This document shows positions 9,616 to 17,518 of a DNA stretch of 64,000 bases, in pieces. Position numbers and translations under genes: made by a program. Below the pieces are notes generated by a model that did no database searches, was not told the origin of the DNA, and worked only from the letters and a program-made list of their open reading frames with translations. Origin of the DNA: JAWUWD01 sp034112085 (GTDB lineage Bacteria; Bacteroidota; Bacteroidia; Cytophagales; Cyclobacteriaceae); contig JAWUWD010000016.1 in NCBI GenBank assembly GCA_034112085.1, positions 1-64,000 on the forward strand, read 5' to 3'. Position 1 is the stretch's first letter. Each line of letters opens with the position of its first letter.

Positions 9616-10473
9616 ATGGATAACAAAGAACTCAAAGCACTTATTTCTCTCTTAGATGAAGACGATCAAGAGATAGTCAATCAGATAGAAGAAAAAATTC
9701 TTTCCCTAGGAACGGGTATTATCCCCTTCCTAGAAGATGAATGGGAGTCGAACTTCAGTCCTATCTTGCAAAAACGCATTGAGGATATTGTTCACAACCT
9801 CCAGTTCACGTTACTTCAAGAGCGACTGGTAGATTGGTGGAAAAATGAATCAGATGATCTGCTCAAGGGAATGTGGATCGTGGCAACATATCTCTATCCA
9901 GACACAGAGTATGAAGATCTCAAAGCTCAAATAGAACAGATCTATCAACAAGCATGGGTTGATTTGCGTGATGATTTACATCCTCATGATGAGATCAAAA
10001 CATTGAATAATCTTCTTTATCAGAAGATGAAATTCAAAGGTAATACGAGAAATTTTCACTCTCCTGCCAACTCGATGATCAATGCTGTACTAGATACCAG
10101 ACGTGGCAATCCAATTACTCTTTGTATTATATATCTATTGATAGCTCAAAAGCTTGAATTACCAATTTACGGTGTCAATCTCCCCAATATGTTTGTTCTT
10201 ATTTACAAACGTGAGGGGGTCACTCCATTTTATATAAATGCTTTCAATAAGGGCTTAATCTTCACTAAAGAAGACTTAGAAAACTACATTGGTGAATTAA
10301 AATTAACCCCAATTAGTACGTTTTTTGAACCCTGCTCAAATCTCGAAATTATCCAGCGTATGTTTCGAAACTTGGCCAATTCATTCGAAAAGCAAGGCGA
10401 TCATAGTAAAACAGACGAAATCAAAACTTTGCTTCAGTTGATTTCTCCGGCTGGCGAGTGGGATACGAATTAA
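9616..10473 (+). CDS. Transglutaminase-like / SirB1 family protein
   Basis: 285 residues. The central region RRGNPITLCIIYLLIAQKL followed by GVNLPNMFVLIY matches the SirB1/transglutaminase-like superfamily (RG-x-P-x2-L-x2-IY ... GV-x2-P). The N-terminal ~100 residues are helical and acidic. The family's biochemical role is not settled. It lies 9 bp after the carboxylase gene on the same strand, so they may be cotranscribed, and its 3' end faces the redoxin gene with only 3 bp between the stops. Confidence 0.85.
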   Translation: MDNKELKALISLLDEDDQEIVNQIEEKILSLGTGIIPFLEDEWESNFSPILQKRIEDIVHNLQFTLLQERLVDWWKNESDDLLKGMWIVATYLYPDTEYEDLKAQIEQIYQQAWVDLRDDLHPHDEIKTLNNLLYQKMKFKGNTRNFHSPANSMINAVLDTRRGNPITLCIIYLLIAQKLELPIYGVNLPNMFVLIYKREGVTPFYINAFNKGLIFTKEDLENYIGELKLTPISTFFEPCSNLEIIQRMFRNLANSFEKQGDHSKTDEIKTLLQLISPAGEWDTN

Positions 10474-10476
10474 TAC

Positions 10477-11022
10477 TTATTTAATCATACAACCAACTGG
10501 TCGTCCTCTATCCTGGAGGCTTGGGTTTCCTGACAAAAATCCATCAATCGCATTTTTCAGATAACTCACTTGCACATCATCTGCCACCTGTGGATTATCA
10601 TCAATAGCCCCCGAATAATGTATAGAACCATTTACTCTTAATAGAAAAGCTTCTGGAGATTTTTTGGCACCCAAGAGATCGGCTAGCTCCTTTGAACTGT
10701 CCAATAAATACCTGGCGTTTATAGTCTTCGCTTGACTTTTAATCAGATCATTTGGCTCAGAACTATTGGAATTAATCATCAAAAACGAGATCCCTTTATC
10801 TCTATAATTATTTGCCATTGCTTGAAGTCTCAATTCATAATACTTTGCATATGGACACTTTGTACTCATGAATACGATAACCATTCCTTTAGAAGAGTTA
10901 TATTCCTTTAACGTGACCGACTGCTCTGTATTGATATTTTTCAGTGCTATATCAAAGATCGACTGCGCGAACGCAAATGATCCACTCAATGACAAAATAA
11001 ATATGCTGATTAAATTTTTCAT
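10477..11022 (-). CDS. Exported thioredoxin-fold (redoxin) protein
   Basis: 181 residues with signal peptide (residues 1-19, cut after AFA-Q). The thioredoxin-like fold carries FMSTKCPYAKYYELRL with one Cys at 56 followed by Pro-Tyr, so it lacks the second Cys of a CxxC motif and looks like the single-Cys peroxiredoxin-like group. A further Cys178 is near the C-terminus (GRPVGCMIK). Probably a periplasmic peroxidase or reductase; the substrate is unknown. It lies 9 bp after the phosphopantetheinyl transferase gene, on the same strand. Confidence 0.85.
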   Translation of the reverse strand: MKNLISIFILSLSGSFAFAQSIFDIALKNINTEQSVTLKEYNSSKGMVIVFMSTKCPYAKYYELRLQAMANNYRDKGISFLMINSNSSEPNDLIKSQAKTINARYLLDSSKELADLLGAKKSPEAFLLRVNGSIHYSGAIDDNPQVADDVQVSYLKNAIDGFLSGNPSLQDRGRPVGCMIK

Positions 11023-11031
11023 ATCTGTTCC

Positions 11032-11664
11032 TTACAATGTGAATACCAACAAGCTATTCTTCACTTTCTCTACTCGCAATTGATATTCTTCGGTATTGCC
11101 ATTTACAATTACTTTGCCAGAGAGCCTTTTACTTCCATTATCGATCTTATAATCAATAGCTAAGTTCTCCTTAAAAATTAATTTCTTCTTACCATAAAGC
11201 TTATAAAGTGCTTCTTTTGCGCACCAAAATGCACAAAGAATTTCCAGATCATCTCCACAAATTTCTTGCTCTACTTCTGTAAGAAATCTAGTCGCAATCC
11301 TCTTCAACTTCTCTTTTGGCTGTTCGATGTCAATCCCTACCGGTGAATGGTGTATGATAGCCGCGACCAAAGGATAGGAATGAGATAGCGAGATGTGCAA
11401 ATCAAAACCCTTTAGATGTGGTTTCCCATGTTCATCTTTATATATTCCAGAATATGGCTTCCCTAATTCATTGACCAATGATGACAACAATAATCTTCCT
11501 GCCATCCATTCGGCTCGTTTGATATCATTAGTTATATCTGTGTCAGGCAATTGAACATTAGACGCACTTTTCACAAGCCTACTCAATTGCTCTGCATCTT
11601 CTGTAATCTCCCATATTGCATAAACTGATTTATCGTTGATCTTAGCAGTTTTTAGAATAGGCAT
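11032..11664 (-). CDS. 4'-phosphopantetheinyl transferase superfamily protein
   Basis: 210-residue Sfp-type transferase that attaches phosphopantetheine from CoA to a carrier protein. The two signature segments are present: GIDIEQPKEKLKRIATRFL (Mg-binding Asp) and FWCAKEALYKLYGKK (the W-x3-KEA-x2-K motif). It is longer than AcpS (~120 residues), so it is the Sfp/HetI type. No polyketide, peptide synthetase or acyl carrier gene is in the window, so the target is unknown. The redoxin gene follows closely downstream. Confidence 0.93.
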   Translation of the reverse strand: MPILKTAKINDKSVYAIWEITEDAEQLSRLVKSASNVQLPDTDITNDIKRAEWMAGRLLLSSLVNELGKPYSGIYKDEHGKPHLKGFDLHISLSHSYPLVAAIIHHSPVGIDIEQPKEKLKRIATRFLTEVEQEICGDDLEILCAFWCAKEALYKLYGKKKLIFKENLAIDYKIDNGSKRLSGKVIVNGNTEEYQLRVEKVKNSLLVFTL

Positions 11665-11666
11665 AT

Positions 11667-11674
11667 TAGTTTTG
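11667..11674 (+). promoter_or_regulatory. Candidate -7 element TAGTTTTG for the WD40 gene
   Basis: TAGTTTTG fits TAnnTTTG and lies 41 bp before the ATG at 11716, in the 51-bp gap between divergent genes. No good TTG element is seen at the expected distance, so support is partial. Confidence 0.3.
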
Positions 11675-11715
11675 TAGCGAGATGATTAATATGGGAAATT
11701 AGAGCATATACGGAT

Positions 11716-12630
11716 ATGAACAAAATTCAAGTCGCAAAACTACACACTCTATCTGGACATAAAGACAGTGTTTATACAATTGAAGGGGTGTCAGATTCTC
11801 AATTCGCCTCTGGCGCAGGAGATGGTATGATTGCTTTATGGGATTTGGAGCATCCACAGGATGGCCAACTGATCGCTAAGTTAGACAATTCCATCTATGC
11901 TATCCATCAAGAGTCACAGCAAGGGTTCCTTTTAGTAGGCCATAATTATGATGGCTTACATGTCATTGATTGGGAAAACAAAAAGGAACTTGGCTCTCTT
12001 AATTTCACTGAAGCAGCCATATTCAGCATCAATAGCTACAATCACCTGGCTTATGTAGGGACTGGTGATGGTGAGTTGGTAATCATCAATATTCCTGAGC
12101 TGAAAATTATCAATCGTATCAAACTCTCTACCGAACGAGTACGGTCAATAGCCTTAAATCCAGTAAATAAGGAGCTCGCTGTTGGCTACAGCGATTCAGT
12201 GATTCGCATTTTAGACTTGGACAGTTTGGAAGTCAAACAAAAATTAACTTCTCATGCCAAATCAGTGTTCAAACTACAATACTCATCCGACTTCAAGACA
12301 TTGATCAGTACAAGTAGAGATGCACACTTCATCGTTTGGGACGCTGAGAATGATTATAGTATTCAAGAGGATGTAGTGGCGCACATGTATTCTATCAATG
12401 ACGTTGTTTACAATTCAGAAGGAAACTTATTCGCTACCTGTAGTATGGACAAGTCTATAAAAATATGGGATGCGCAGTCCTACAAACTTTTAAAAGTCAT
12501 TGATAAAGCCCGACATGCAGGACATGGAACTTCTGTCAATAAACTTTGGTGGAATAATAATAAAAACCAACTGGTCAGCGCAAGCGATGACCGAAGTATC
12601 TCTGTTTGGGAAATTGAATTGGAAAAATAA
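11716..12630 (+). CDS. WD40-repeat protein
   Basis: 304-residue soluble protein made of WD40 repeats forming a predicted seven-bladed propeller. Clear GH...WD units include LSGHKDSVYTIEG / GMIALWDLE, the SHAKSVFKLQYSSDFKTLIS / HFIVWDAE unit, and SVNKLWWNNNKNQLVSASDD / RSISVWEIE. There is no signal peptide and no fused enzyme domain, so it probably acts as a cytoplasmic scaffold. Its stop codon abuts the stop of the convergent HesB/IscA gene with no gap. The partner is unknown. Confidence 0.92.
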   Translation: MNKIQVAKLHTLSGHKDSVYTIEGVSDSQFASGAGDGMIALWDLEHPQDGQLIAKLDNSIYAIHQESQQGFLLVGHNYDGLHVIDWENKKELGSLNFTEAAIFSINSYNHLAYVGTGDGELVIINIPELKIINRIKLSTERVRSIALNPVNKELAVGYSDSVIRILDLDSLEVKQKLTSHAKSVFKLQYSSDFKTLISTSRDAHFIVWDAENDYSIQEDVVAHMYSINDVVYNSEGNLFATCSMDKSIKIWDAQSYKLLKVIDKARHAGHGTSVNKLWWNNNKNQLVSASDDRSISVWEIELEK

Positions 12631-12957
12631 TTACACAGCGAAACTCTCTCCACAGCCACATGTACGTGATGCATTAGGATTGACAAACTGAAATCCTTTA
12701 CCATTAAGTCCATCAGTGAAGTCGAGAGTAGTTCCCAACAAATACAGTAAGCTTTTCTTATCAACGAGTATTTTCACCCCTTTATCTTCAAAGACTTGAT
12801 CAGAATCTTGGCTTTGATCATCAAAATCAAGATCGTACATCAGTCCGGAACATCCACCACCCTTTACAGATACGCGGATATTATGTGCTTCTGATTTTTG
12901 TCCTTCAGCTCTTAGAGCCGATATTCTATCTTTTGCTTTATCTGTAATGCTAATCAT
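12631..12957 (-). CDS. HesB/IscA/SufA-family iron-sulfur carrier
   Basis: 108-residue A-type carrier that holds and passes on Fe-S clusters during assembly. The three conserved cysteines are present: Cys36 in GGGCSGLMYDL, and Cys100 and Cys102 in RTCGCGESF. It is a single gene, convergent with the WD40 gene; no sufBCD or iscSU genes are adjacent. Whether it is the SufA or ErpA functional type cannot be told from the sequence alone. Confidence 0.95.
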   Translation of the reverse strand: MISITDKAKDRISALRAEGQKSEAHNIRVSVKGGGCSGLMYDLDFDDQSQDSDQVFEDKGVKILVDKKSLLYLLGTTLDFTDGLNGKGFQFVNPNASRTCGCGESFAV

Positions 12958-13138
12958 CTCTCTTGTTTTAGGATATTGAATTACATCTACACCAAAAATA
13001 AATCAATGTAAATCTACTGTTCTGCTCAACAAACGCTTATTGCCTGCTAAAAGTTTGCTGAATGATAAATATTAAACCTCCATATTTATTACGAACTTTA
13101 CAAAAGTAAGGACTAATCTCCAATAAACGTATATCAGT

Positions 13139-13543
13139 ATGCTAAAAGTAGAACATATCGGCATAGCCGTCAAGAATTTATCAGACTCCAATGAGCTATT
13201 CAAAAAACTATTCGACCAACCTAGTTATAAGACAGAGGAAGTAGCTTCTGAAAGTGTAAACACCTCGTTCTTTCAAGTTGGAGAAACAAAGATAGAATTG
13301 CTGGAAGCGACCAATGAGGATTCAGCAATTGCCAAATTCATCGCTAAAAAAGGAGAGGGAATTCACCATATCGCCTACGAAGTAGCAGATATCAAAAGTG
13401 AAATGGTTCGATTGAGTAAGGAAGGTTTTCAAATATTGAATGAAACTCCTAAGCCGGGCGCGGACAACAAATTAGTATGTTTTTTACACCCTAAGTCAAC
13501 CAATGGTGTACTTATAGAGCTCTGTCAAGAGATCAAAGACTAA
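13139..13543 (+). CDS. mce: Methylmalonyl-CoA epimerase
   Basis: 134-residue glyoxalase/VOC-fold enzyme that interconverts (2R)- and (2S)-methylmalonyl-CoA in propionate metabolism. It begins KVEHIGIAVKNL, contains KGEGIHHIAYEV and ends GVLIELCQ, giving the His, His and Glu metal ligands of the family. The methylmalonyl-CoA mutase genes are not in the window. Its 3' end overlaps the 3' end of the small minus-strand lipoprotein gene by 4 bp. Confidence 0.95.
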   Translation: MLKVEHIGIAVKNLSDSNELFKKLFDQPSYKTEEVASESVNTSFFQVGETKIELLEATNEDSAIAKFIAKKGEGIHHIAYEVADIKSEMVRLSKEGFQILNETPKPGADNKLVCFLHPKSTNGVLIELCQEIKD

Positions 13544-13680
13544 CGGTGATCACCAAATTGGATAGCATTGTAATGTTTTTGTTTTTTCTTTCCTTCGGAG
13601 GTTTTATAATAAGGCTTCGGACCACAAGAGGTCAATAAGACAACAACAGCAAGTACGATACAATAAATAATTTTCTTCAT
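13540..13680 (-). CDS. Small lipoprotein, 46 residues
   Basis: A short frame that reads as an intact lipoprotein: Met-Lys-Lys, a hydrophobic segment (IIYCIVLAVVVLL), lipobox LLTSC with the lipidated Cys at 19, then GPKPYYKTSEGKKKQKHYN and a stop. Two upstream features support it: ATG start and no overlap with any plus-strand gene body. It converges on mce. Function unknown; small basic lipoproteins like this are common in Bacteroidetes and usually missed because of their size. Confidence 0.7.
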   Translation of the reverse strand: MKKIIYCIVLAVVVLLTSCGPKPYYKTSEGKKKQKHYNAIQFGDHR

Positions 13681-13790
13681 TACATTATGTTTACCCTATC
13701 AAGATGATGGGTTTGACTTTATCAATGAATAAAATATCGGTGTATGGCTAGATTTGTCTGATGAAACGACAGAGTACTTCCATAAAGCAC

Positions 13791-13798
13791 TAAATTTG
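13791..13798 (+). promoter_or_regulatory. Candidate -7 element TAAATTTG for thiL
   Basis: TAAATTTG fits the TAnnTTTG consensus and ends 26 bp before the thiL ATG. A second match, TAGATTTG, lies about 42 bp further upstream. Neither has a clear TTG partner at the expected distance. Confidence 0.35.
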
Positions 13799-13824
13799 CA
13801 CTTGATATAAATAAATATGTAAAA

Positions 13825-14856
13825 ATGGCAGATCAGAGAACAGAATTGAACGAATTGGGCGAATTTGGATTGATTGAAAGGATCACTGAAAACATCGAAA
13901 TCAATCAGAAAAGCACAACGATGGGTGTGGGTGATGACGCAGCGGTCATCAAGTATGATGCACAAACAGTCATCTCGACTGATATGCTGTTAGAAGGTGT
14001 TCACTTTGACCTTTCCTATGCGCCATTGGGACACTTAGGGTACAAAGCAGTAGCAGTCAATATCTCAGATATAGCTGCCATGAATGCGATCCCCAAACAA
14101 ATCACTGTAAGTATCGGTATCAGTAATCGCTTCTCACTTGAAGCTGTCGAAGCTCTATATGACGGCATCAAAGCCGCTTGCAAGGATTACAATGTTGACT
14201 TAGTTGGTGGAGACACTACCTCTTCTATATCTGGATTAGTGATTTCTGTTACGGCTATCGGAGAACAAGCTTCAAAGAATATTTCTTACAGAAAAGGGGC
14301 GCAATTAGGGGATATCCTCTGTGCTACCGGAGATCTAGGTGGCGCATATGTAGGATTGCAAGTACTCGAGCGTGAAAAGCAGGTATTTTTGTCTAACCCA
14401 GATATGCAACCAGAAATGGAGAAATACACCTACCTCGTCCAGCGTCAGCTTAAGCCTGAAGCGAGAATGGACATCATCCACGAATTGGCAGAGCTCAATA
14501 TCGTACCAACAAGTATGATTGATATCTCTGATGGTCTAGCATCGGAAGTGATGCACTTGCAAAAAGCCTCTAATCTAGACTTCAGACTATATGAAGATAA
14601 AGTGCCGATTGATAAGCTCACTTATGATACTGCGGTAGAATTCAATTTCGATCCAATCACTTGTGCACTCAATGGTGGTGAGGATTACGAGTTGCTATTC
14701 ACCATCCCTCAGGATGATTATGAAAAGCTAAAAAATCATGCAGATATTCACTTTATCGGATATGCAGTTGAGAAGGGAGATGGTAGCCATCTGATCACTA
14801 AGAATGAGACCATCGTAATGTTGAAGGCGCAAGGTTTTGATCACTTGGAGAAATAA
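13825..14856 (+). CDS. thiL: Thiamine-monophosphate kinase
   Basis: 343-residue ATP-dependent kinase making thiamine diphosphate from the monophosphate. The N-terminal GVGDDAAVIKYD and STDMLLEGVHFDL segments, the metal site VGGDTTSS and the C-terminal DISDGLASE and NGGEDYELLFTI segments are all typical of ThiL. It is a single transcription unit with no other thiamine gene nearby and no thiamine-box leader visible in its 144-bp upstream gap. Confidence 0.96.
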   Translation: MADQRTELNELGEFGLIERITENIEINQKSTTMGVGDDAAVIKYDAQTVISTDMLLEGVHFDLSYAPLGHLGYKAVAVNISDIAAMNAIPKQITVSIGISNRFSLEAVEALYDGIKAACKDYNVDLVGGDTTSSISGLVISVTAIGEQASKNISYRKGAQLGDILCATGDLGGAYVGLQVLEREKQVFLSNPDMQPEMEKYTYLVQRQLKPEARMDIIHELAELNIVPTSMIDISDGLASEVMHLQKASNLDFRLYEDKVPIDKLTYDTAVEFNFDPITCALNGGEDYELLFTIPQDDYEKLKNHADIHFIGYAVEKGDGSHLITKNETIVMLKAQGFDHLEK

Positions 14857-14863
14857 AACTAGA

Positions 14864-14907
14864 TAACAATTCACCATCAGCATCTGGGTGCTGATAGAGA
14901 ATTGTTA
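14864..14907. terminator. Interrupted hairpin after thiL
   Basis: Outer arms TAACAATTC / GAATTGTTA (14864-14872 and 14899-14907) enclose inner arms ATCAGCA / TGCTGAT (14876-14882 and 14889-14895). It lies 8 bp after the thiL stop, so a transcription end is the simple reading, but no U-run follows. It could instead be a stable RNA end or a processing site. Confidence 0.5.
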
Positions 14908-14974
14908 AGTAACACATGGAAAAGGAGTTATAGCAACTGACTTCAATAATATGAAGCTCACTCGTAAGTAAAAA

Positions 14975-15100
14975 TCATCCAATAACAATGATAATAGGGT
15001 CCTTTAATAGGTCTCTACTACCGGTCAAGTTCTCAGCTTTTGACAACTTTACTCCAATTGGTCCACCACAACCTTCAGATGTGTCGAAATAACGTTAACG
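14975..15100 (-). pseudogene. Possible 3' remnant of an unknown gene
   Basis: In the 249-bp gap between thiL and the CIA30 gene, the minus strand reads as a coding-like segment ending ...SEGCGGPIGVKLSKAENL, TGSRDLLKDPIIIVIG and a stop, but with no ATG, GTG or TTG at its upstream end before an in-frame stop. The composition is protein-like. It may be the tail of a lost gene. I do not recognise a family, and chance is possible. Confidence 0.25.
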
Positions 15101-15105
15101 AATAA

Positions 15106-15642
15106 GTGAAAATGAAATGTTTAATATTTATTATGGTTTTATCTTCAGCAATGGCATCCGAAGTAATATTTAAATTCAGCAAGAGTTCAGACATTCAAAA
15201 CTGGATAATTGTAGATGATGCTGTTATGGGAGGAAGATCATCAAGTACCTTTAAACTAAATGCTGATGGTTTTGGTGTTTTCGAGGGTGCTGTATCACTG
15301 GATAACAATGGAGGATTCTCTTCTCTGCGTTATCGCATTGATAAAAAGCTAAGAAAGGAATACACTAAGATTAACATTAAACTTCGTGGTGATGGCAAAA
15401 ATTATCAGTTTAGAATTAAATCTAATTCCAGAGATTATTATTCTTATATAGCCCCATTTTCGACATCAGGAGAATGGCAAGAGATTGAAATCCCTCTTAA
15501 AGATATGTTCCCTTCGTATAGAGGAAGAAAGCTTGACAAAGCAAATTTCTCAAATGACTATTTTGAAGAAATCACCTTTTTGATCGGAAACAAAAAAAAT
15601 GAAAAATTTAAACTCTTGATCGATAAAATAGAGTTAAGATAA
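15106..15642 (+). CDS. CIA30-family protein
   Basis: 178 residues of the CIA30 (complex I intermediate-associated protein 30) beta-sandwich family, which in bacteria occurs as a stand-alone domain of unclear role. Diagnostic parts are WIIVDDAVMGGRSSS near the N-terminus, then FEGAVSLDNNGGFSSLR and IKLRGDGKNYQFRIK. The first ~17 residues (CLIFIMVLSSAMAS) look like a signal peptide. The frame can start with GTG at 15106 or ATG at 15112. The next gene is 19 bp downstream. Confidence 0.85.
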   Translation: MKMKCLIFIMVLSSAMASEVIFKFSKSSDIQNWIIVDDAVMGGRSSSTFKLNADGFGVFEGAVSLDNNGGFSSLRYRIDKKLRKEYTKINIKLRGDGKNYQFRIKSNSRDYYSYIAPFSTSGEWQEIEIPLKDMFPSYRGRKLDKANFSNDYFEEITFLIGNKKNEKFKLLIDKIELR

Positions 15643-15661
15643 CACTCTTATCTACTCAAGA

Positions 15662-16078
15662 ATGAATATAGAAGAGACTATGCTGATTCAACAAGTATTA
15701 GATTTTGGTTTAGTAGTATTAATATGGATTGTGCAAATCATAATATATCCTAGCTTCAGCTATTATAAAGAAGAAGACTTATCTAAATGGCACGATAAAT
15801 ACACTCGAAATATCACGCTGATTGTTCTTCCCTTGATGACAGGCCAGTTAGGTATTCATTTATATGAAATCATCAATGCATTCACATTATTAAGACTCAG
15901 TGCCCTTATCTTGATTGCCCTTATCTGGTTTAATACATTTCTGTATGCAGTGCCCTTGCATCAGAGAATTTCAGATAATTTAGATATTGCTAAAACATGC
16001 ATAGAGCTCACACGAATAAATTGGTATAGGACCATACTTTGGTCGCTAGTTTTTATTCTTGGGCTGTTCTTTGTTTAA
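15662..16078 (+). CDS. Small four-helix membrane protein
   Basis: 138 residues with four predicted transmembrane helices: ~12-31 (FGLVVLIWIVQIIIYPSF), ~50-68, ~73-94 and ~117-137. The polar segment YKEEDLSKWHDKYTRN lies after helix 1. It follows the CIA30 gene by 19 bp and is probably cotranscribed with it. It resembles uncharacterised Bacteroidetes membrane proteins found near photolyase genes, but I cannot assign a function. Confidence 0.75.
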   Translation: MNIEETMLIQQVLDFGLVVLIWIVQIIIYPSFSYYKEEDLSKWHDKYTRNITLIVLPLMTGQLGIHLYEIINAFTLLRLSALILIALIWFNTFLYAVPLHQRISDNLDIAKTCIELTRINWYRTILWSLVFILGLFFV

Positions 16079-16209
16079 GAAAACTCAGCGTCAAAGTATT
16101 AAAAAATCCACTCATGATTTTGCCGAAACCTCTGCTGCTTTGCCCTCTAATGCTTCGTTGTTGAGTAGTTGTCGGTTGCCAACAGATATTCAAACTCTGA
16201 AATAGTTAT

Positions 16210-16267
16210 TTTGTCTAAATAAACTCGTAAATTGTTAAACAAAATATTCAAACAAGAGTTAAACAAG
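16210..16267 (+). promoter_or_regulatory. Candidate operator with three half-sites at 24-bp spacing
   Basis: TTTGTCTAAA starts at 16210, GTTAAACAAAATATT at 16234 and GTTAAACAAG at 16258, each exactly 24 bp after the one before. TTTGTCTAAC-type and GTTAAACAAA-type half-sites are near reverse complements, as expected for a dimeric regulator. The first two elements recur with the same spacing at 30706-30748 before the ECF sigma gene. The last half-site ends 19 bp before the SDR start codon. Presumably controls the SDR-to-photolyase block. Confidence 0.65.
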
Positions 16268-16286
16268 AATAATCAAACCAATAGAT

Positions 16287-16985
16287 ATGAATAATTATTT
16301 GATAGTTGGAGGTTCTTCAGGAATAGGCAAAGCCCTCGTAGATCACTTGAGTAGCCAAGGTCACAACATCTATGCAACATATAATAAAACTGAGGTCGGT
16401 TCCTCAGATGAAAAAGTACAGTATCATCACCTAGATGTGACACAAGACACTTTAGATGTATCATTTCTACCAGATTCATTAGACGGTGTAGTCTATTGCC
16501 CGGGTAGTATAAATCTCATGCCTTTCCATCGTATCAAGACTTCGAGCTTTTTGGAAGATTATAAACTGCAAGTACTAGGAGCTGTCAATATACTACAGCA
16601 AGTACTGCCTAAATTGAAAAAATCTGAAGCAGCAAGCGTTTTGTTTTTTTCAACGGTAGCTGTACAAACCGGTTTTAATTTTCATACGCAAGTCGCCTGC
16701 TCCAAAGGAGCTATTGAAGGTTTAACTCGATCGCTAGCTGCCGAGTGGGCACCTAGGATACGGGTCAACGCAATCGCTCCCTCTATTACGAATACACCTT
16801 TGGCATCTAAACTATTGAGCACTGACGAAAAAATACAAGCCAACGCAGATCGCCATCCACTAAAGAAAATCGGTACTCCCCAAGATATCGCTAACGCAGC
16901 GGCTTTCCTTTTGAGTGACCAGTCTTCTTGGATCACTGGACAAGTATTGACCGTTGACGGAGGTATTTCATCACTTAAAATTTAA
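16287..16985 (+). CDS. Short-chain dehydrogenase/reductase family protein, atypical active site
   Basis: 232-residue Rossmann-fold SDR. The cofactor motif GGSSGIG is at residues 8-14 and the catalytic Ser region at 119-124 (LFFSTV). The usual YxxxK motif reads V136-A-C-S-K140, so Lys is kept but Tyr is replaced by Val. SDRs found beside photolyases in marine bacteria often show this change, from memory of that family. It may therefore not be a classical oxidoreductase. It is the first gene after the three-half-site operator and lies 5 bp before the Lacal_2735 gene. Confidence 0.88.
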   Translation: MNNYLIVGGSSGIGKALVDHLSSQGHNIYATYNKTEVGSSDEKVQYHHLDVTQDTLDVSFLPDSLDGVVYCPGSINLMPFHRIKTSSFLEDYKLQVLGAVNILQQVLPKLKKSEAASVLFFSTVAVQTGFNFHTQVACSKGAIEGLTRSLAAEWAPRIRVNAIAPSITNTPLASKLLSTDEKIQANADRHPLKKIGTPQDIANAAAFLLSDQSSWITGQVLTVDGGISSLKI

Positions 16986-16990
16986 GAAAA

Positions 16991-17164
16991 ATGTTTGGAC
17001 TATTTAAGAAAAAATCAGAGCGACAAGTGTTACTTGAACAATATAAAAAGTTACTAAAAGAATCACACAGCCTTTCCACCACTAACCGTATGGCCAGTGA
17101 TAAAAAAATGGCTGAAGCCCAAGAAATCATGGATAAGGTTGATGAAATAGATAAGAAACAATAG
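16991..17164 (+). CDS. Lacal_2735 family small protein
   Basis: 57 residues, starting MFGLFKKKSERQVLLEQYKK and continuing with a helical segment holding LSTTNRMASDKKMAEA, which is the conserved core of the Bacteroidetes family Lacal_2735. Predicted to be one long amphipathic helix hairpin. Role unknown. It lies 5 bp after the SDR stop and precedes TIGR03643, so it is part of the photolyase block. It is short enough to be missed by length cut-offs. Confidence 0.85.
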   Translation: MFGLFKKKSERQVLLEQYKKLLKESHSLSTTNRMASDKKMAEAQEIMDKVDEIDKKQ

Positions 17165-17225
17165 GTCTTCGAGCTGATCACAAACAAAAAACACTCCTGG
17201 AAATGCATATTATTTATTTACTAAA

Positions 17226-17435
17226 GTGACCAAAATTCGTTCAGCTAAAATATTATCCTCTGAAGAGATAGATCGTGTGATCGAAATGGCATGGGAAGAT
17301 CGAGCGCCCTGTGACGCAATATCTTTTCAATTTGCTTTAGATGAGTCTTCTACCATTAAGCTCATGAGGCAATCGTTGAAGTCATCCAGTTTTAAGCTTT
17401 GGAGAAAACGAGTACATAGTGGTGTAAGTCAGTAA
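17226..17435 (+). CDS. TIGR03643 family protein, possibly truncated
   Basis: 69 residues with GTG start. SSEEIDRVIEMAWEDRAPCD and the helix-turn-helix-like LMRQSLKSSSFKLWRKRV match TIGR03643, a small photolyase-linked family with no known function. Family members usually end WRKRVSGR-K-TKH-x3-R. Here the frame reads RVHSGVSQ then TAA, and directly beyond the stop continues in the same frame with HAKKR. This looks like a nonsense change at the conserved Lys (AAA to TAA), removing the basic tail. It may still be functional. Confidence 0.75.
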   Translation: MTKIRSAKILSSEEIDRVIEMAWEDRAPCDAISFQFALDESSTIKLMRQSLKSSSFKLWRKRVHSGVSQ

Positions 17436-17518
17436 CATGCAAAAAAAAGAAATCCAGATATCGATAGGTTTAAATGCAGCCGCCAACGCAGTATAACCTC
17501 TAATAAAATCTCCAAGAG

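Noticed and set aside
13681..13824. Thiamine (TPP) riboswitch in front of thiL
   Set aside because: The 144-bp gap lacks the conserved CUGAGA and related elements, and thiL is rarely under such control.
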